A stretch of 64,000 nucleotides of DNA, taken from positions 7,630,001-7,694,000 of the forward strand of contig JAYKKT010000076.1 in assembly GCA_036023115.1 (NCBI GenBank). Reading direction: 5' to 3'. This DNA comes from Brasenia schreberi (taxonomy: Eukaryota; Streptophyta; Magnoliopsida; Nymphaeales; Cabombaceae). The notes below the pieces were generated by a model. That model searched no databases, was not told where the DNA came from, and saw nothing but the letters and a program-made list of their open reading frames with translations. Positions within the stretch are counted from its first letter, which is position 1. Every line of letters begins with the position of its first letter. Shown here piece after piece: positions 11,106-23,399 of this stretch. A program made the position numbers and the translations under genes.

Positions 11106-13139
11106 TTGCTTTTGTCCAATGTTTCTCTCTTTACCGATCTATGATGGTATACCTCCCTCATTGGTCTTTCATCTCTCTGGTCGATCTCAAGGTTAGCTCT
11201 CTCTCCCCATCACCCTCTTTCTCAACCTTTGTGAGAGAGATCCAGCACAGATGAGTCCTTTGAATGTCAGGCTGCATCTACCTAAAGGAACAATGCATCT
11301 CCCTTTTACATATATATAAATATATATTAAAAAACTTATCTCTTCGTTATCTTATATATTGTGTTAAGGTCTACTGCAGAATGTCAAACGATGGAGGCTT
11401 GACTAAAGGTGTTTCTTATGATGGAGTAAACTATGAATGATGACTAATGGTGCATCGGGTGATGCATTTGTTTATTGCAAATATTATGGAGTTGATTATT
11501 TACTTATGTTTGATCAGATGTAGTGCTTTTGCTATTTAGATGAGCTCATTTAATATGCAAGAGATATTGGGAGGAATAACATTTGTGTTCATTTAATATG
11601 CAAGCAATTGGGATGTAATAACGATGATCAAACTTACGATGGATTGGATTAGACACATACAACTCCATGACAATCAAACAATTGATAGATTCGTGGTACC
11701 AAAATAGCATACTTAATGTGACCAAACAATTGGGATTTACTAACGATGACTTGTGACCAAACTTACATTTCATTGATATAGTTTCTCGAAAAATAAGGTT
11801 GCCAATCAATCTACAACGAAAAAGAAAAGTGATATTAACATTATGGTAAAATATATAACTTGCTTATAGTAAATTCCAACTAAATATCCAATATCTATAA
11901 CCACATACTTGATATGCCATCATCAAGTACAACTTCTCATCATACCAAGCAAGAAGACTAAGAAGAGGAAGAGTAGAAGGATGACATTCACTATCCACCT
12001 ACCTACTCAAGGTTGTTGGTCAACCCATCCCAGATACCGGTTCACTCTAAAAGCTAGAAGGTACACGTAGATTTAAGCCTACAGCAAACACCACCTTTCT
12101 TCAACACATTAAAATAATTTATGTACAATAACCTAAACATAAGAAGCAACTATTAACTGAAGCAGAGTACTTGGGCCTCTAACTTTTTGTGCCTCAATAA
12201 GCGAAGCTTCTCCCAATTGTTTATATAGGTAAGCCAATTTTGTCGTACCCTGAGCTTACTTTTCCGTCCACTGAAGGCACTCAACAACCACCACACAATC
12301 GAAGGTGACATTATCTCTTGACTTGTCTTGATAGATGGTTTATCCAATACGGTACAGTAAGAATGTCAACACCCTTCTCTATGACATAATCTCCTTACTC
12401 TAAGCTCTTTCTTGGTGCTACTTGAACTTTATAAATCTGAACTTCATGTAGACCTCCACATCCTCAACGCCCATGCCCATAATGTCTCTTATATAATGAC
12501 ATCCTTACTCTATGCCTCTATCTACCATCTTAAAGAAACATGGTGTTTGTCCATAAAAAGAAAATAGGTGATAGTCATCTCACTACACAACATATGAAAA
12601 CTCTCGAAGTCTGCCTACCACCATTTGGTGAAGGCACTCAATGATAGTTGAACCAGTACATCAACTCTTCCTACATAGATACCTCAAACTAGTGCATAGT
12701 ATCTTTAAAACTGCTCAGCTCAATGGAGCTCCTACTCGACAAATACCATCCATTCACAACTTTGTACTGTGTGTGCTGCAAACACTTTTAGTATTCAATA
12801 CATACTTATACACATGTTAGTTGCAGTCATATTTAAGAAAGAATGTTTTATTTATCCATCGATGGTAAGTATTTTTAAAAATAAGTATTTAATTTCACAA
12901 GAAAATATATGGAAGCAAGCAAGTGCAATAAAGTGCTTTTGTACTTCTGTTAATGCAGCGCACATAAAAAGTTTAATATCTTTGCCATACGAAAATTAAG
13001 CTTATTATTTGTTATTGGACAAAAAGTAAGTATGGTATATGGGTTAAAGCTGTGCCCTTATATGTCTAAAAGAATCAAGTATACATAAGTAAAACAAAGA
13101 ACCGTTCATAATAAGTGAAAACTTAAAAAAAAAACTCTC

Positions 13140-13194
<55 letters not shown>

Positions 13195-13695
13195 CACAAC
13201 AAGCATATACACAAAACTGTGTGAATCCAGGGTGAACCTCAAACTGAGAACCTGACCCAAAACCGAAAAAATGTCGGGATCAAGGATCGGCAAAAGACCG
13301 ACCACGTGATAACAGGCGGTTTCTTGAACGTGGTCCATCACACTAGATTTTGAGGCTATCGTGAAGAATTTTGAAGATGCTAGTTGACCTCAAAGTGACC
13401 AACGCAACTTCAAAAATATGAACCTTTATTGCAGTTTTGAAAGGTTTCCAATAGAATCTGGTTGTTGAAAGATACGCATTGTAACTTTTCTCGCACGTAC
13501 AGATATTTCATTGTTTCAGGGATTTCGTCACGGTACTTGGGTTCATAAGATCCACCGTCATCACTTTCCACAAGCCTTCATCTCAACTGAACCCTGGCGC
13601 TAAACCTAGCTTGTGTGGTAGTAGCGCTTACTGAGAAAGTGAGCCTTACAAAGTACATTTGCATTGACACGAAATGTTAAAAAACCAGCAACCTC
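11106..13695. other. unassigned intergenic sequence
   Basis: No recognisable gene. Minus-strand translation of about 11940-12760 has short coding-like runs broken by stops that I could not assign; an old Gypsy-type gag is one possibility. Otherwise AT-rich, with a TC/TA microsatellite at 13138-13188. Confidence 0.35.
13138..13188. repeat. (TC)n(TA)n microsatellite
   Basis: About eight TC units run directly into about eighteen TA units. Simple sequence repeat. Confidence 0.9.
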
Positions 13696-13799
13696 TTGAA
13701 CAAACTTGTTTTTTTGGTAAGTCGCTGCGTAATGAAGAAACTATGCAAAAATAAATTGAGAAAAGGTTTTAATAAATCGAGAAAAGGTTTTAATAAAAC

Positions 13800-16690
13800 C
13801 ATGCAAAATACGTCTCAACTAATTTCTCATACTTTTTATGAAGTTTATTTTCATGTCTTTCTACGTGTCCAAACCATCTTTAATCGGTTCTGTCATTTTC
13901 TCATCTATTGATGTCACTCCCAATTTTGTTTCTAATAACCTCATTATGTATACAACCTTTTCTTTTATAATCACTCATCTATCTCAACATCTTCAGGTTT
14001 ATCACAAACATCTTTTGTTAATGTTCATAATTAAGTATCTAACACTCAATATAAAGCACATTGAGTCAAAGCATTACTCTATAATATTTATTTTTCAACC
14101 TTAACAGTATCTTCTTATCATATAAAATACCTTACACACTTCTCCATTTTAACTAACCTGCATTAATTCTATGTGTGATATCTCCATCAATTTTCCCATC
14201 ACTTTAAAAAATTGATCCTGAGTAATGAAAATTTTCCTTACAAAGGATAACATATGTGTCAATCTTAATTTCTATATCATTTGAAGTAACCAAATAATCA
14301 AACATGCATTTTATATATTCTATTTTTGTTCTACAAAGTTGAAAGCCTTTACTTTTTAATGTTTCTCTTCATAATTCTAATGTCTTATTAACGTTTCCTT
14401 AGACTTATCCACTAATATAATATCATTCGTAAATAACATACAACAAGAAACTTCATTTTAAATATATTTTTTAGCTCATCAACGATCAATACAAATAAAT
14501 ATAAACTTAAAGTTGATCCTTAATGTAATAAATATTAACCTCAAAGGAACCTATTATTCTTTCATGAATTCTAATACATGTTTTTGCACTATCATTCATA
14601 TATGTTATAATATTGATTTATGTCAATTTAATACTTTTTTTAAAGTTCCCCAAAGAACATTTCTTGTCACCCTACTGTAAGCCTTTTCTAGATTAATAAA
14701 TATCATGTAAAATTTTTTACTGTTTGCTTTAAATTATTCTATAAGAAGTCTCAACAAATAGATAGTGTCAATAGTAGATTTTTTTATCATGAATCCAATT
14801 TGGTTCTCTATTGTACTTGATATTTGTTTCAACCTATGTTGTATAATTCTTTATCATAATTTCATAATATGGCTCATTAACTTCATACCTGGATAACTTA
14901 CACAATTTTAAATCTTCTTGGTTTTTGTATATGGATATAATTGTACTCTTCTTCAATTCTTCTAACATTTTTTGATTTTTTCATATTTCATTAAATAATC
15001 TTGTAAGTCAATTTAATATTTGTCTCTCTTAATATTTTTCATATTTATATAGAATATTGTTTGGTCCTACAAATTTACCAACTCTCATAAGTTCAAGATT
15101 CTATTTGACTTCATTCTTTTAAATACATCAGTAAAAATTATAGTTTATATACTCTTCTGATTTCGTTAGTTCTCCTAAGTTAATATTAACACATACATCT
15201 TCGATAAATTTTTTATTAAAATAAAATTTCAATCTATATTTTATATCATCACTTGCTAATAAATTTTTTTTACCCTCATCTTTGATGTATTTAACAAAAG
15301 TAACATCTTTAATTTTCTTACGTCTAGCCTTAGCAATTTTAAAAATATCTCTTTCACCTTTTTTTGACTTGAGCTTTTTATATAAATTCTCTCAAATTTA
15401 AGTTTTGTTTCACTAACAACCTTTTTCAGTTCTTTTTTTTGCTTTCTTATAAGCCTCAAAAGTTTCATCAATCTTGTTAGTATAATTCAATTTATAACAT
15501 GTTTGTTTCACCTTAATCTTATCTTCCACTACTTCACTCCACCACCATGCTTCCTTTTATGCGGGCCTTCCTTAAATTCACCTAACATATTTTTTCTTAC
15601 TTTCATAATATGTTTAGCTAGATTGTTTCACATATCAAAAAGTTTACTTACATAATTACAAACATCTTCTTCAAGAACTTTCTATTTAAATATATCATCT
15701 TTCTCATTTTGTAAGTTTTGTCATTTAGTCCTAGTAGTTTTATGTATTTTTTACCTCTTTGTCCATTTTTTTACTTCAAATTCATAACTAAAAGTTGATG
15801 TTGAGTAGTTAAGCTTTCTCTTAGAATTATCTTATAAAACTTACAACTCGATCTCTTGTCTCTTACAAGCAAAATAATAAATTTGCATATGTGAAAAGTT
15901 ATTCTTATAAGTAATTAAATATTTAGCTTATTTTATGAAAATGATGTTGACTAAAACGAGATTATATACCATAGCAAAATTTAAAATTTTCTTACCTTCC
16001 TCATTTAAATATACAAACCTAGACTTGTTATGAATACCTTGATATCCTAATACCTTTTTACCGATATGTTCATTTAATATTCTCCTAAACAAATAATCTC
16101 TTTGAGAAATCTTTTTAATTACCTTATGTAATTCCTCCAAAAATACTTTTTTATGTTATCTTATAGTTTTACTTAAAGTGTATAAGCACAAACTATATTA
16201 AAAACTTGAGCTCCTAATATTAATTTCATCATCAATTTCACCGTCATAATTCAGTCATCATGTTGTTATATGCCTACTACACTATCCGTTAAGTCTTTAT
16301 TTATAATAATAATAACTCAATTTCGAACATTTTCCTTTCTTGAGTACCATAATTTAAAACTTATATTATTAATCACCTTTATTTTTTCTCGAACTTATTT
16401 TTCCTCTTGAAAACATAGAATGTGAATCTTTCTCCTAATCATAATATCTACTACCTCCGTTAGCTTGCGAGTCAATGTTTCGATATTCCAAGTACTAATA
16501 CAAATTTTATTATCTAAAGCTAACTTTCTTAAATCTTGCATCCGTTCATACTAAAAATGTAAAGACCATCTTTATAATTTCTTTACTACATTCGGGCAAT
16601 AATATAACGAGACTAACTTCTTTACCGACACTCGTCTATGATGTGAGAACCCTCTTTGCAATTGATTCACTATATCTAAAAGAAGATGTA
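13800..16690 (-). mobile_element. RTE-type LINE relic, nearly full length
   Basis: Minus-strand copy of the same LINE family as 61008-62825. Its 3' part (13840-13905) is the complement of the plus-strand copy's 'gatggtttggacatgtagaa' region. Near 14655-14705 the minus strand encodes 'INLEKAYSRV', the reverse-transcriptase block of plant RTE elements ('DLEKAYDRV'). At 15928-16140 it encodes an endonuclease-domain piece including 'LNEHIGKKVLGYQGIH' and 'ILNFAMVYNL'. At 16400-16690 it carries the 5' region also seen at 1-345. It is very AT-rich and full of stops. A 22-base tandem duplication lies at about 13751-13795, beside the 3' end. Confidence 0.7.
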
Positions 16691-16815
16691 GAGACCTTTG
16701 TAAAGAAGCTAGAGTTAAAGAACTTGTAAAATGATAAAAGATCTATAGCTTACCAATTTGCACAAAGGAGAGAAAATAATGTAGAGCCTAGAATAGATTA
16801 ACCTACAATTAAAGC

Positions 16816-17469
16816 AACAAACAATAACTAAACCTTTTTCCATACTAAATAGAGTCAACTACATGGATTCTTTGCTTCTAGAGAAATCGATCATGTGTCA
16901 TGTTAACAATTAACTCAACATAAGCTAGATCATTCTGTATTGTTTCCTTCTAACACTTTATGACTTTTTCCTTTCTCTTTTTAACATTTTTATCATCTAA
17001 TTCCTCACACCTTATCAAAGCTTCCTTCAATCGCCTTTCTATGTGTTCAAATCATCTTAAACAATTTTTTCTCATTTCATTATCTATTGGCGTCACTCCT
17101 AATTTATTGTATACGGTATTTTCGTGTATGAAGATATATCCATCTCAACATCTTCATTTCTATGATAAAAATCTTTTGTATATGTTTATGATTAATTGCC
17201 CAATACTCAAAATGATAAACCATAACAAATTTAATAGTTGCTCTATAATATTTACCTTTCAACTTTAATGGTATCTTCTCGTCACATAGAATCCTATCAC
17301 TCTAAAAGATTTAATGTGTATTTAAAAGTTTTCTAAAGATAGATGCGATGTGTCATCTCAATTTTTATATTATCTAAAATAATCAAATAATAAAATTTGC
17401 ATTCCATATATTTTGTCTTTGTTCTACTAAGTCAAAAAAGTCATTACTTTCTAATATTTATTTTTATAA
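16816..17469 (-). mobile_element. RTE LINE, 5'-truncated 3' fragment abutting the polygalacturonase
   Basis: Its 3' end, at the low coordinate, matches the complement of the plus-strand LINE 3' end around 62770-62815 ('aaagaattcatgtagttgac' region) and carries a TTG-rich tail (complement of 'caacaaacaataac'). 16960-17280 repeats 13840-14110. The fragment stops at 17469-17470, exactly where polygalacturonase homology begins. The simplest reading is a 5'-truncated LINE insertion, with loss of the downstream polygalacturonase sequence. Confidence 0.65.
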
Positions 17470-18656
17470 CTTCACATTATTCTTGGTGATTCCATCGAAG
17501 ACAATGCCTTCGGCAAAACCGTTGCTGCTCCTTGCCCACGACTAAATCCTTAGTCCATTGGTGGAACCCGTGAAAACCGTGTTCTTCACCGTGACGTTTT
17601 GCACGCCGGCTTCATTAGAGTTCTTTCCTAAGCTCCCAATAATGTCATTAGAACAAGTTAAAGTTATATGATTACGAAAGTTGGATTGCTTGGTCAAATA
17701 ATGCATGCTTGACATTATCAAGAGCACCTGAGTTGGATTAATTTGTACAACGATGCACATATATTCAACTTATTTAGATGCGTAATTTACCTTATTCCAT
17801 GGCCAGGGCCACATGTGACCTTCTCTATCCACAAGTTTTGGGTCCCTGGACCAACGGAGATGCAATCGTCTCCAGTCTTGATATCCGTGTTTGTGATGGA
17901 CACGCCCGCCGATTGCTCTACGTGGACGCCATCCGTGTTAGGGCTGGTGCCTGAGGATTGAATCTTGAGGCCATCCACTTGGACGTTGTTGCAGGAATCG
18001 ATGACCACGTTGAAGATTTCACTATTTACAGAGGTTATGCCGCTTAACACAATGTCCCCGGCATTGTCGAACACCAGTGACTACAAAAGAAGAAAAAAGA
18101 GTCGTCATTAACAAATAATTACTGTTCACAAAGTAAAAGCGTGTGTGTCCATGCGTGATAAGTCAACATTTAGCACATCCTTGCATATTATTCATGGCAG
18201 TTAACACACCCTTGCCCCAAATGGGCAGCTGGCTTTGTTAGCAGCTTTGCAAGACCACAAGGCCGAACCCTTTCCATCAAGATACCCTCCTTGGAACGTC
18301 AATCCCTTCACGTTTTCAAATTTGAGCCAGTACCCAGCTGCACTCTGAAGTTTATAGTCGGCCGAAGCAACCAGGTTGCCGTCAACCTTGACTACGATGT
18401 TGGTGTTGGCACAGGATCCAGAGAAGAGAGTTGGGTGCAGCAAGAAAGCCCCAGAGGGCACATACAAGGCGCCTCCCTGTGATGCAGCACAAACTACTTT
18501 CCATGCCTTGAGGAAAGCAGCACTGTCATCGGTCACCCCATCTGCCTTAGCTCCATAGCTCGTAACGTCATAAGTTGGTGTCCCATGCACTGCATCGTTG
18601 AGCAAGAGCAAAGGGATAATGACAAGCATGAGACTTTTAATGAGACTGTTAGCCAT
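17470..18656 (-). pseudogene. polygalacturonase (GH28) pseudogene, exo-/pollen-type
   Basis: GH28 enzymes hydrolyse pectic polygalacturonan in the cell wall. Exon 1 (18210-18656) encodes 149 residues from ATG 18656: a hydrophobic signal peptide of about 25 residues, then 'YDVTSYGAKADGVTDDS', the classic mature start. Intron 1 is 18081-18209 (GT/AG). Exon 2 (17791-18080) holds motif I 'SPNTDGVHV', motif II 'GDDCIS' and the start of motif III 'CGPGHGI'. Exon 3 (17470-17641) continues 'IGSLGK...VQNVTVKN' and reaches 'NGLRI'. Three lesions kill it: the exon 3 acceptor is AT (CAT at 17642-17644) where the copy at 30587 has CAG; motif IV RIK is RI-stop (TAG 17542-17544); and homology ends at 17470 against a LINE, removing the C-terminus. 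The N-terminal two exons are intact. Confidence 0.85.
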
Positions 18657-18795
18657 GAAAAAGGGGAGGTGTGACAGCTACTTGGCAGGGGAACCGAATT
18701 TGAATGAGAGATTTAGTTAAGGAATGAAAGATTTACGGTGATAAAATTCTGTTGTGATGTCTCTGATGTTGGTGAGTGGAGAGGGCTCCATAATG

Positions 18796-18815
18796 CGTGT
18801 ATATATATATACACG
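18796..18815 (-). promoter_or_regulatory. TATA box in perfect palindrome, polygalacturonase promoter
   Basis: A perfect 20-base palindrome, cgtgt-(at)5-acacg, lies 140 bases upstream of the polygalacturonase ATG. It supplies a TATA box at a plausible distance for a short 5' UTR. The promoter role is inferred. Confidence 0.5.
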
Positions 18816-18845
18816 TCTAAGAAGCAGAAGCACATATGAGCACGT

Positions 18846-19168
18846 ACCTATTCTCCGTACACTCTTTCTTATTTTGTTGTTCACATGAATGGTGTAACGA
18901 TATGAACATAAGCTGTTTGATGTTGAATTGATAAATAGTAACATCTTTCACCTTGAATTTCCAATGTTTTTGTCGCTGAACATTTGAATTAATATATGCG
19001 CAAACAATTACCTATTCGTCGTATACTCTTTCTTATTTTATCGTTCACATGAATGATATACAGATATAAACTTGAGTTGTTTGATGTTGAAATGATAAAT
19101 AGTAACATCTTTCACCTAAAATTTTCAATGTTTTCTCGTTGAACATTTGAATATGTGCAAACAATTAC
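18846..19168. repeat. about 160-bp tandem duplication upstream of the polygalacturonase
   Basis: 18846-19009 and 19010-19168 are two tandem copies. Shared runs include 'ctctttcttatttt', 'gttcacatgaatg', 'gataaatagtaacatctttc' and 'gaacatttgaat'. The inverted duplicate (40617-43053) ends inside the second copy. Confidence 0.85.
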
Positions 19169-19479
19169 GTAGATATTAATTAGATGATAAACTGAACTGC
19201 GTCGACTTTGTCCATTCAATCCTCAAACTCATCACAGCAAGAAAATAAGAGTTCGGTTCATGCAAAGATGCACTAATTAACAAGTCTATCACCTCTAAAC
19301 GAAGTCGTCTCACAGAATGATGCAGAAAGCACGTATCTCATAGCCTTGACATTCATCTTGAAAGAAACGTCTAGTTAATGGAGAAATATCAAGTTACGAA
19401 AGTTGAACACTGAGACATGTCCAGTCCGTCGTAGAAATCATGTTTTTTCGTGAAACTAATTTGGTCTTTTGTATCTTTT

Positions 19480-19600
19480 CCGATTTTGATAGGTAACCTG
19501 GGTTAGGCAGACCCCTACTCGATGCATCCATGGGACGTTGAACTCGTGACCTCGAACTCGAACTTCTTTTGATTTCAACCACCGGGCCAGAAGAGTGGTG
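19480..19600 (-). repeat. tRNA-derived SINE-like element
   Basis: Read on the minus strand it has 'tggcccggtgg', matching an RNA polymerase III A box, followed about 33 bases later by 'gagttcaacgtcc', resembling a B box. The head is tRNA-like, as in plant SINEs. The inverted duplicate carries the same element on the plus strand at 42505-42640. A diverged relative lies at 29270-29372. Confidence 0.5.
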
Positions 19601-20549
19601 GATCTTTGTGCTGAGCGAATAAGATGATTCCTTTGGTCAGAGGAAAAAATTTAAGGGTTAAAAAGAAAACTTATTCCGATGTATAATTAGGTGTTTCGGT
19701 TTGTATACGCCATTGTTAACGAAACTTATTCTAAAACTAGATAAGAAAACATGAATTTCCTCCAAAAGGAGAAGAAAATGACTATCATTCTTTTGGGACC
19801 CGACAAGATAGCGACTTAAGTTGTCAATGGATTGATGGTTAATTCAAACCCAAATGCATATAGTTGGTCAATGCTGTCACTACCAAGTTGTTTAAGTAAT
19901 TGTCGAAAGGCTAAGCATGCGGAGGAAGATACTTGTCCGGGATTAAGGGGACCCATAGCAAGTTTAAATTTGGGGTTATATGAGCCATTGCGGGACTTTA
20001 GGGTCCTTTCAAGCACTTTAATCATGATCAAAGAAACAGAATTAGTGCAGGAGGAAGCAGGCCCTCTAGTTTAAATTTCTATAGATTCAGGTTCTTGTCT
20101 AGCAAAGCCCAAGGGCTGAGACTGCTACCACCTTTTCAAGAGAAAGCCTTAAAGAACAAAGTTGCAACTATAGATGACAATGGGCGATGACTTAGTGGAT
20201 TACTGTGCAGTGCATTTGAGAAACATTTTAGGTGAAAATACTTTGCGCTTTCATGTGAACACTTTTGCACCATTGTTCGGGATAACTTCGGTTTATCATA
20301 AATTGGAGATAATATTTTGGTTTATTTTCCTCACAATGTGAAACGTGACACGTGGAGTAGATGACAACCTCTCGTGGTCACATCAGGTCCAGAAGTGATC
20401 AAAATATATTAGACAATATTCTAGTCTCTAACATTAATAAAGCTCATGATAGAGAAGATAGAGAAGGAAAAGATAAGAAATTGTGTCATTAATATTTCTA
20501 TGAGAGTGTGCATAAATTATAGTTATTAGACAATATGTAATCAAGAAGG

Positions 20550-20735
20550 TTGTATGTGTGTAACTATGATTGGAAATTAAGTAAAAATACTTAACTTTTC
20601 TCACATGAGTTCAAGGTGTTGATTTGGCTATTACTACATATGATTGTTTGAAAGAACGAGCCATAGATAAGAAGGTATTATCTGTTACTTTAAATAATGC
20701 TTTGCATAAGCATATTAAAGTCAATTCTTACATAA
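20550..20735 (+). pseudogene. hAT-type transposase remnant in duplicated unit, copy 1
   Basis: Plus-strand translation reads 'YDWKLSK' and, after a frame change, 'LAITTYDCLKERAIDKKVLSVTLNNALHKH'. This matches the hAT (Ac/RICESLEEPER) pattern D-W-K-L-x-K ... C-L-x-E-W-x-I-D-K-[KV]-x-x-x-T-x-D-N-A-x-x-N. The catalytic-region Asp appears as Asn (LNNA). Only this short piece is recognisable; flanking frames are shattered. Hits in all four copies keep it at the same relative place. The family call rests on one motif. Confidence 0.5.
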
Positions 20736-22296
20736 TTCTTTGTTATGTAATGATTTTTTTATATTCGTTACTGTACCCACATTTTAAATTTCATTGTTTA
20801 AGATGACTTTAAAGTTTAAAGAGAGCATCAAATATGTTAAAACATTAGATGTAACAAACATGTATTGATGTGAGAGTTGAACGTTGTTTAAATGTAACAA
20901 TTAGATGGAACTCGACATACATGATGCCTGATATGTGTATTATATATCATAAATTAGTTGATTTATATAAATATATATATATATTCCTCTCATTTAATTA
21001 CTAATTAGTTGATCTACCTTTTTAGATAAAGATGAAACAATAGAGTTGCTCTTAAAGTCAATGGTTTCTAAAGAAATTTCTGCACAAGATTCAAATGCAA
21101 TTGGAGATATTGATACGAACACTTGTGACCTTCTTTTATATTGTCTGAGATGCTAGTTTCTTTTTTATTTTAAACTGTTGTATTGGAAACTTTAGAATTG
21201 ACCGTTCATTCGTATTGACTGAATGATTGTTACTAATGTGTTCATATTTGTTCATCTGAATGTGTTCATGGAGTGAAAATTTTATGTAGCTTTGCCATGA
21301 CATACACAAGGAAATGAAGTTTCATTGTTGTTGACTATTGAGTATGATTGACTTCGTGTGATTGGCAGATTCCTAATGAGTCGTGACTTATTCGACATGT
21401 TTCCTTCCCATATGAAGCATGTTATCTTATTAATATTGCATTCTCATTGTTGTTGAGTATGATTCACTTCGTGTTGCTTGTTGATCTTGTGGAGTCATGT
21501 TTTTACATTCCTCCTCTGCTCCAACCAAAGGAAAATTATGTCTAGAATAACTCCTGATTAGTAATATGTTGCTTATGTTTTTATTTTTTAAGGGCATGCT
21601 TTTACCGCAAAAGTATGATAGTTCTCTCTCTCTCTCACACACATACAAATTTATTAATTGTTCCTCTCCAAATGCATGAAGCAATTGGGACTCGATGCAC
21701 CTTGGAGCAAAAGGAATTTAGAAGATCAGTTGAGACTTGTCTAGTTTGAAGCCTAGAAACAACTTTGTTTCTCTAAAAGCATAAGGCTCTCTCGATGTAG
21801 GTGACTCTAATTGTGAGTATTGGGCTTTTTGGCCCTATGCCAGCTTGATCATTTAGATGTATTTAAGAAGTAAATATCTTATAGATGTCTATAATTGTGC
21901 AAGTGTAGAGCGAAAGCTGGAACTCGCAGTGAACCCCAAAATCATGCTTCCAACCATTTGGTGTCATAGGTAAGAAAATTATTTATTCTCGAATCTGTTT
22001 ACCCGACTAACCCGTCAATGGTTGCAATTGCAGCTGTGCTAATGATACTCTCTAACAAAATGATGGAGAGCAGTTTGTCGGTATACATTTGTAATTCATA
22101 ATTTATTGCTTTTGGATTGTTAGTGCTCCTTTTGTGATTGTCAATTTGTAATTCTCATTGAATAAATGATGCTTGTTTAAGAAATCAAAGGTTTTTATTG
22201 CTTTTCCTTGAAATTGCAGTTTCATTGCTTTTGAGTATAATTCACTTTGTATGATTAGTAGGTTTCTAGTGACTTATCAAAGCAATATAAATATAT

Positions 22297-22347
22297 GTGG
22301 GCCAATCTGGCCCGGCCCATGGCCCATTAAGGGCTGGGCTGGCCCAC
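22297..22347. repeat. GGCCC-rich inverted repeat (hairpin)
   Basis: 'gtgggcca' at 22297-22304 pairs with 'tggcccac' at 22340-22347, and inner runs of ggccc and gggct pair as well. It is preserved at 37009-37059 in copy 3. Copy 2 of the duplicated unit ends inside the same motif (after 'cattaaggg', near 34994). Confidence 0.6.
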
Positions 22348-23399
22348 ATTTTACGTGGGACCAAAAGGGCTAGGGCCGAGCATCTGTATCAATTGCCCAA
22401 GAGCAAATACCCCCGTGACATAAGGACCATTGATGCAACCAACCGCTCATTGTCCTCCTGGATTGGCTTAGTTTGTAGGGGTGTAGTCAAGCTAAGTTCA
22501 GCTCGAGTATAGGCATGTTCAACTCAACTCGAACAGAAATGTCGAGCTCGAGGTTCAATGTTTGAGCTCAAACTAGGACCAAATCTACTTAGATTGAGCT
22601 TCATTATAGAAGCTCAATCTTTTTGAGCTCAAAATAACCTTTAAGAAGATGTTGAAAAATTCCTTAATGTATGAGAGCATTGAAGTTTGTCGAAGAAATT
22701 CTGATAAGGGACTGGAGTGTGTGGTTTTGCAAGAAGCAATTTGAGCAAAAATGGTTTCATGAATTGTATACTTTCTAACAAAAGGGCTTAATAAGGTTTT
22801 GATACTACTTGTTCCAAGATGGTTTAGGGTCTCAACCGCTAGAAAACAATAAAAAATTTAAAAAATTCATATTTATAGAAAAACCGAAGCGGTTTCGGTT
22901 TCATGAAAGGTGAAACTGAAACCCAACCGAGTGGTCTCCAATTCCAAGCCCAGTTCCTGGCCTGGTTTGGTTTTGGTTGGAACGCCAAACCGAATTGAAA
23001 CCAGCCATGTTTAAGGAATTCTTTCACATTGCAGTCAATGCATAATATCTCTATGTTTATAGCTCTTTCTGACGCCTCATTTGTTCTTTGCCTTCCATGA
23101 GAGACTGATTTAAATTCTTCTATAACCATACCACGCATTAGTTGAGCCCCAATATTGATGAGCTCTCACCAACACTTAGCTCGTTTGCATATCGAGCTTG
23201 AGTTAATCTTATCTCGACCTCAGTAGGACCGAGCTGAGTTTGAGCTATCATGAAAGTGATCTTGGTGGGTATCTTACATGTAGCTCAATGCATTTACTCT
23301 CCTTGATGACAAGAATCTAGTGGTAGATAGAAATTTAAAGTGACATAATAGCCTACGATAGTACAAATCTCATTTTTCTGGTAATTCTAAAAAACACTA

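Noticed and set aside
21430..21684. 84-codon minus-strand open frame repeated at 34075-34287 and 36450-36773
   Set aside because: It crosses a TC microsatellite (reads as RERERE), recurs only because the DNA is duplicated, and the copies differ in frame length. No protein resemblance.
22297..22512. 71-codon plus-strand frame, also at 37009-37224
   Set aside because: It is the translation of the GGCCC hairpin plus flank. Its conservation follows from the segmental duplication.
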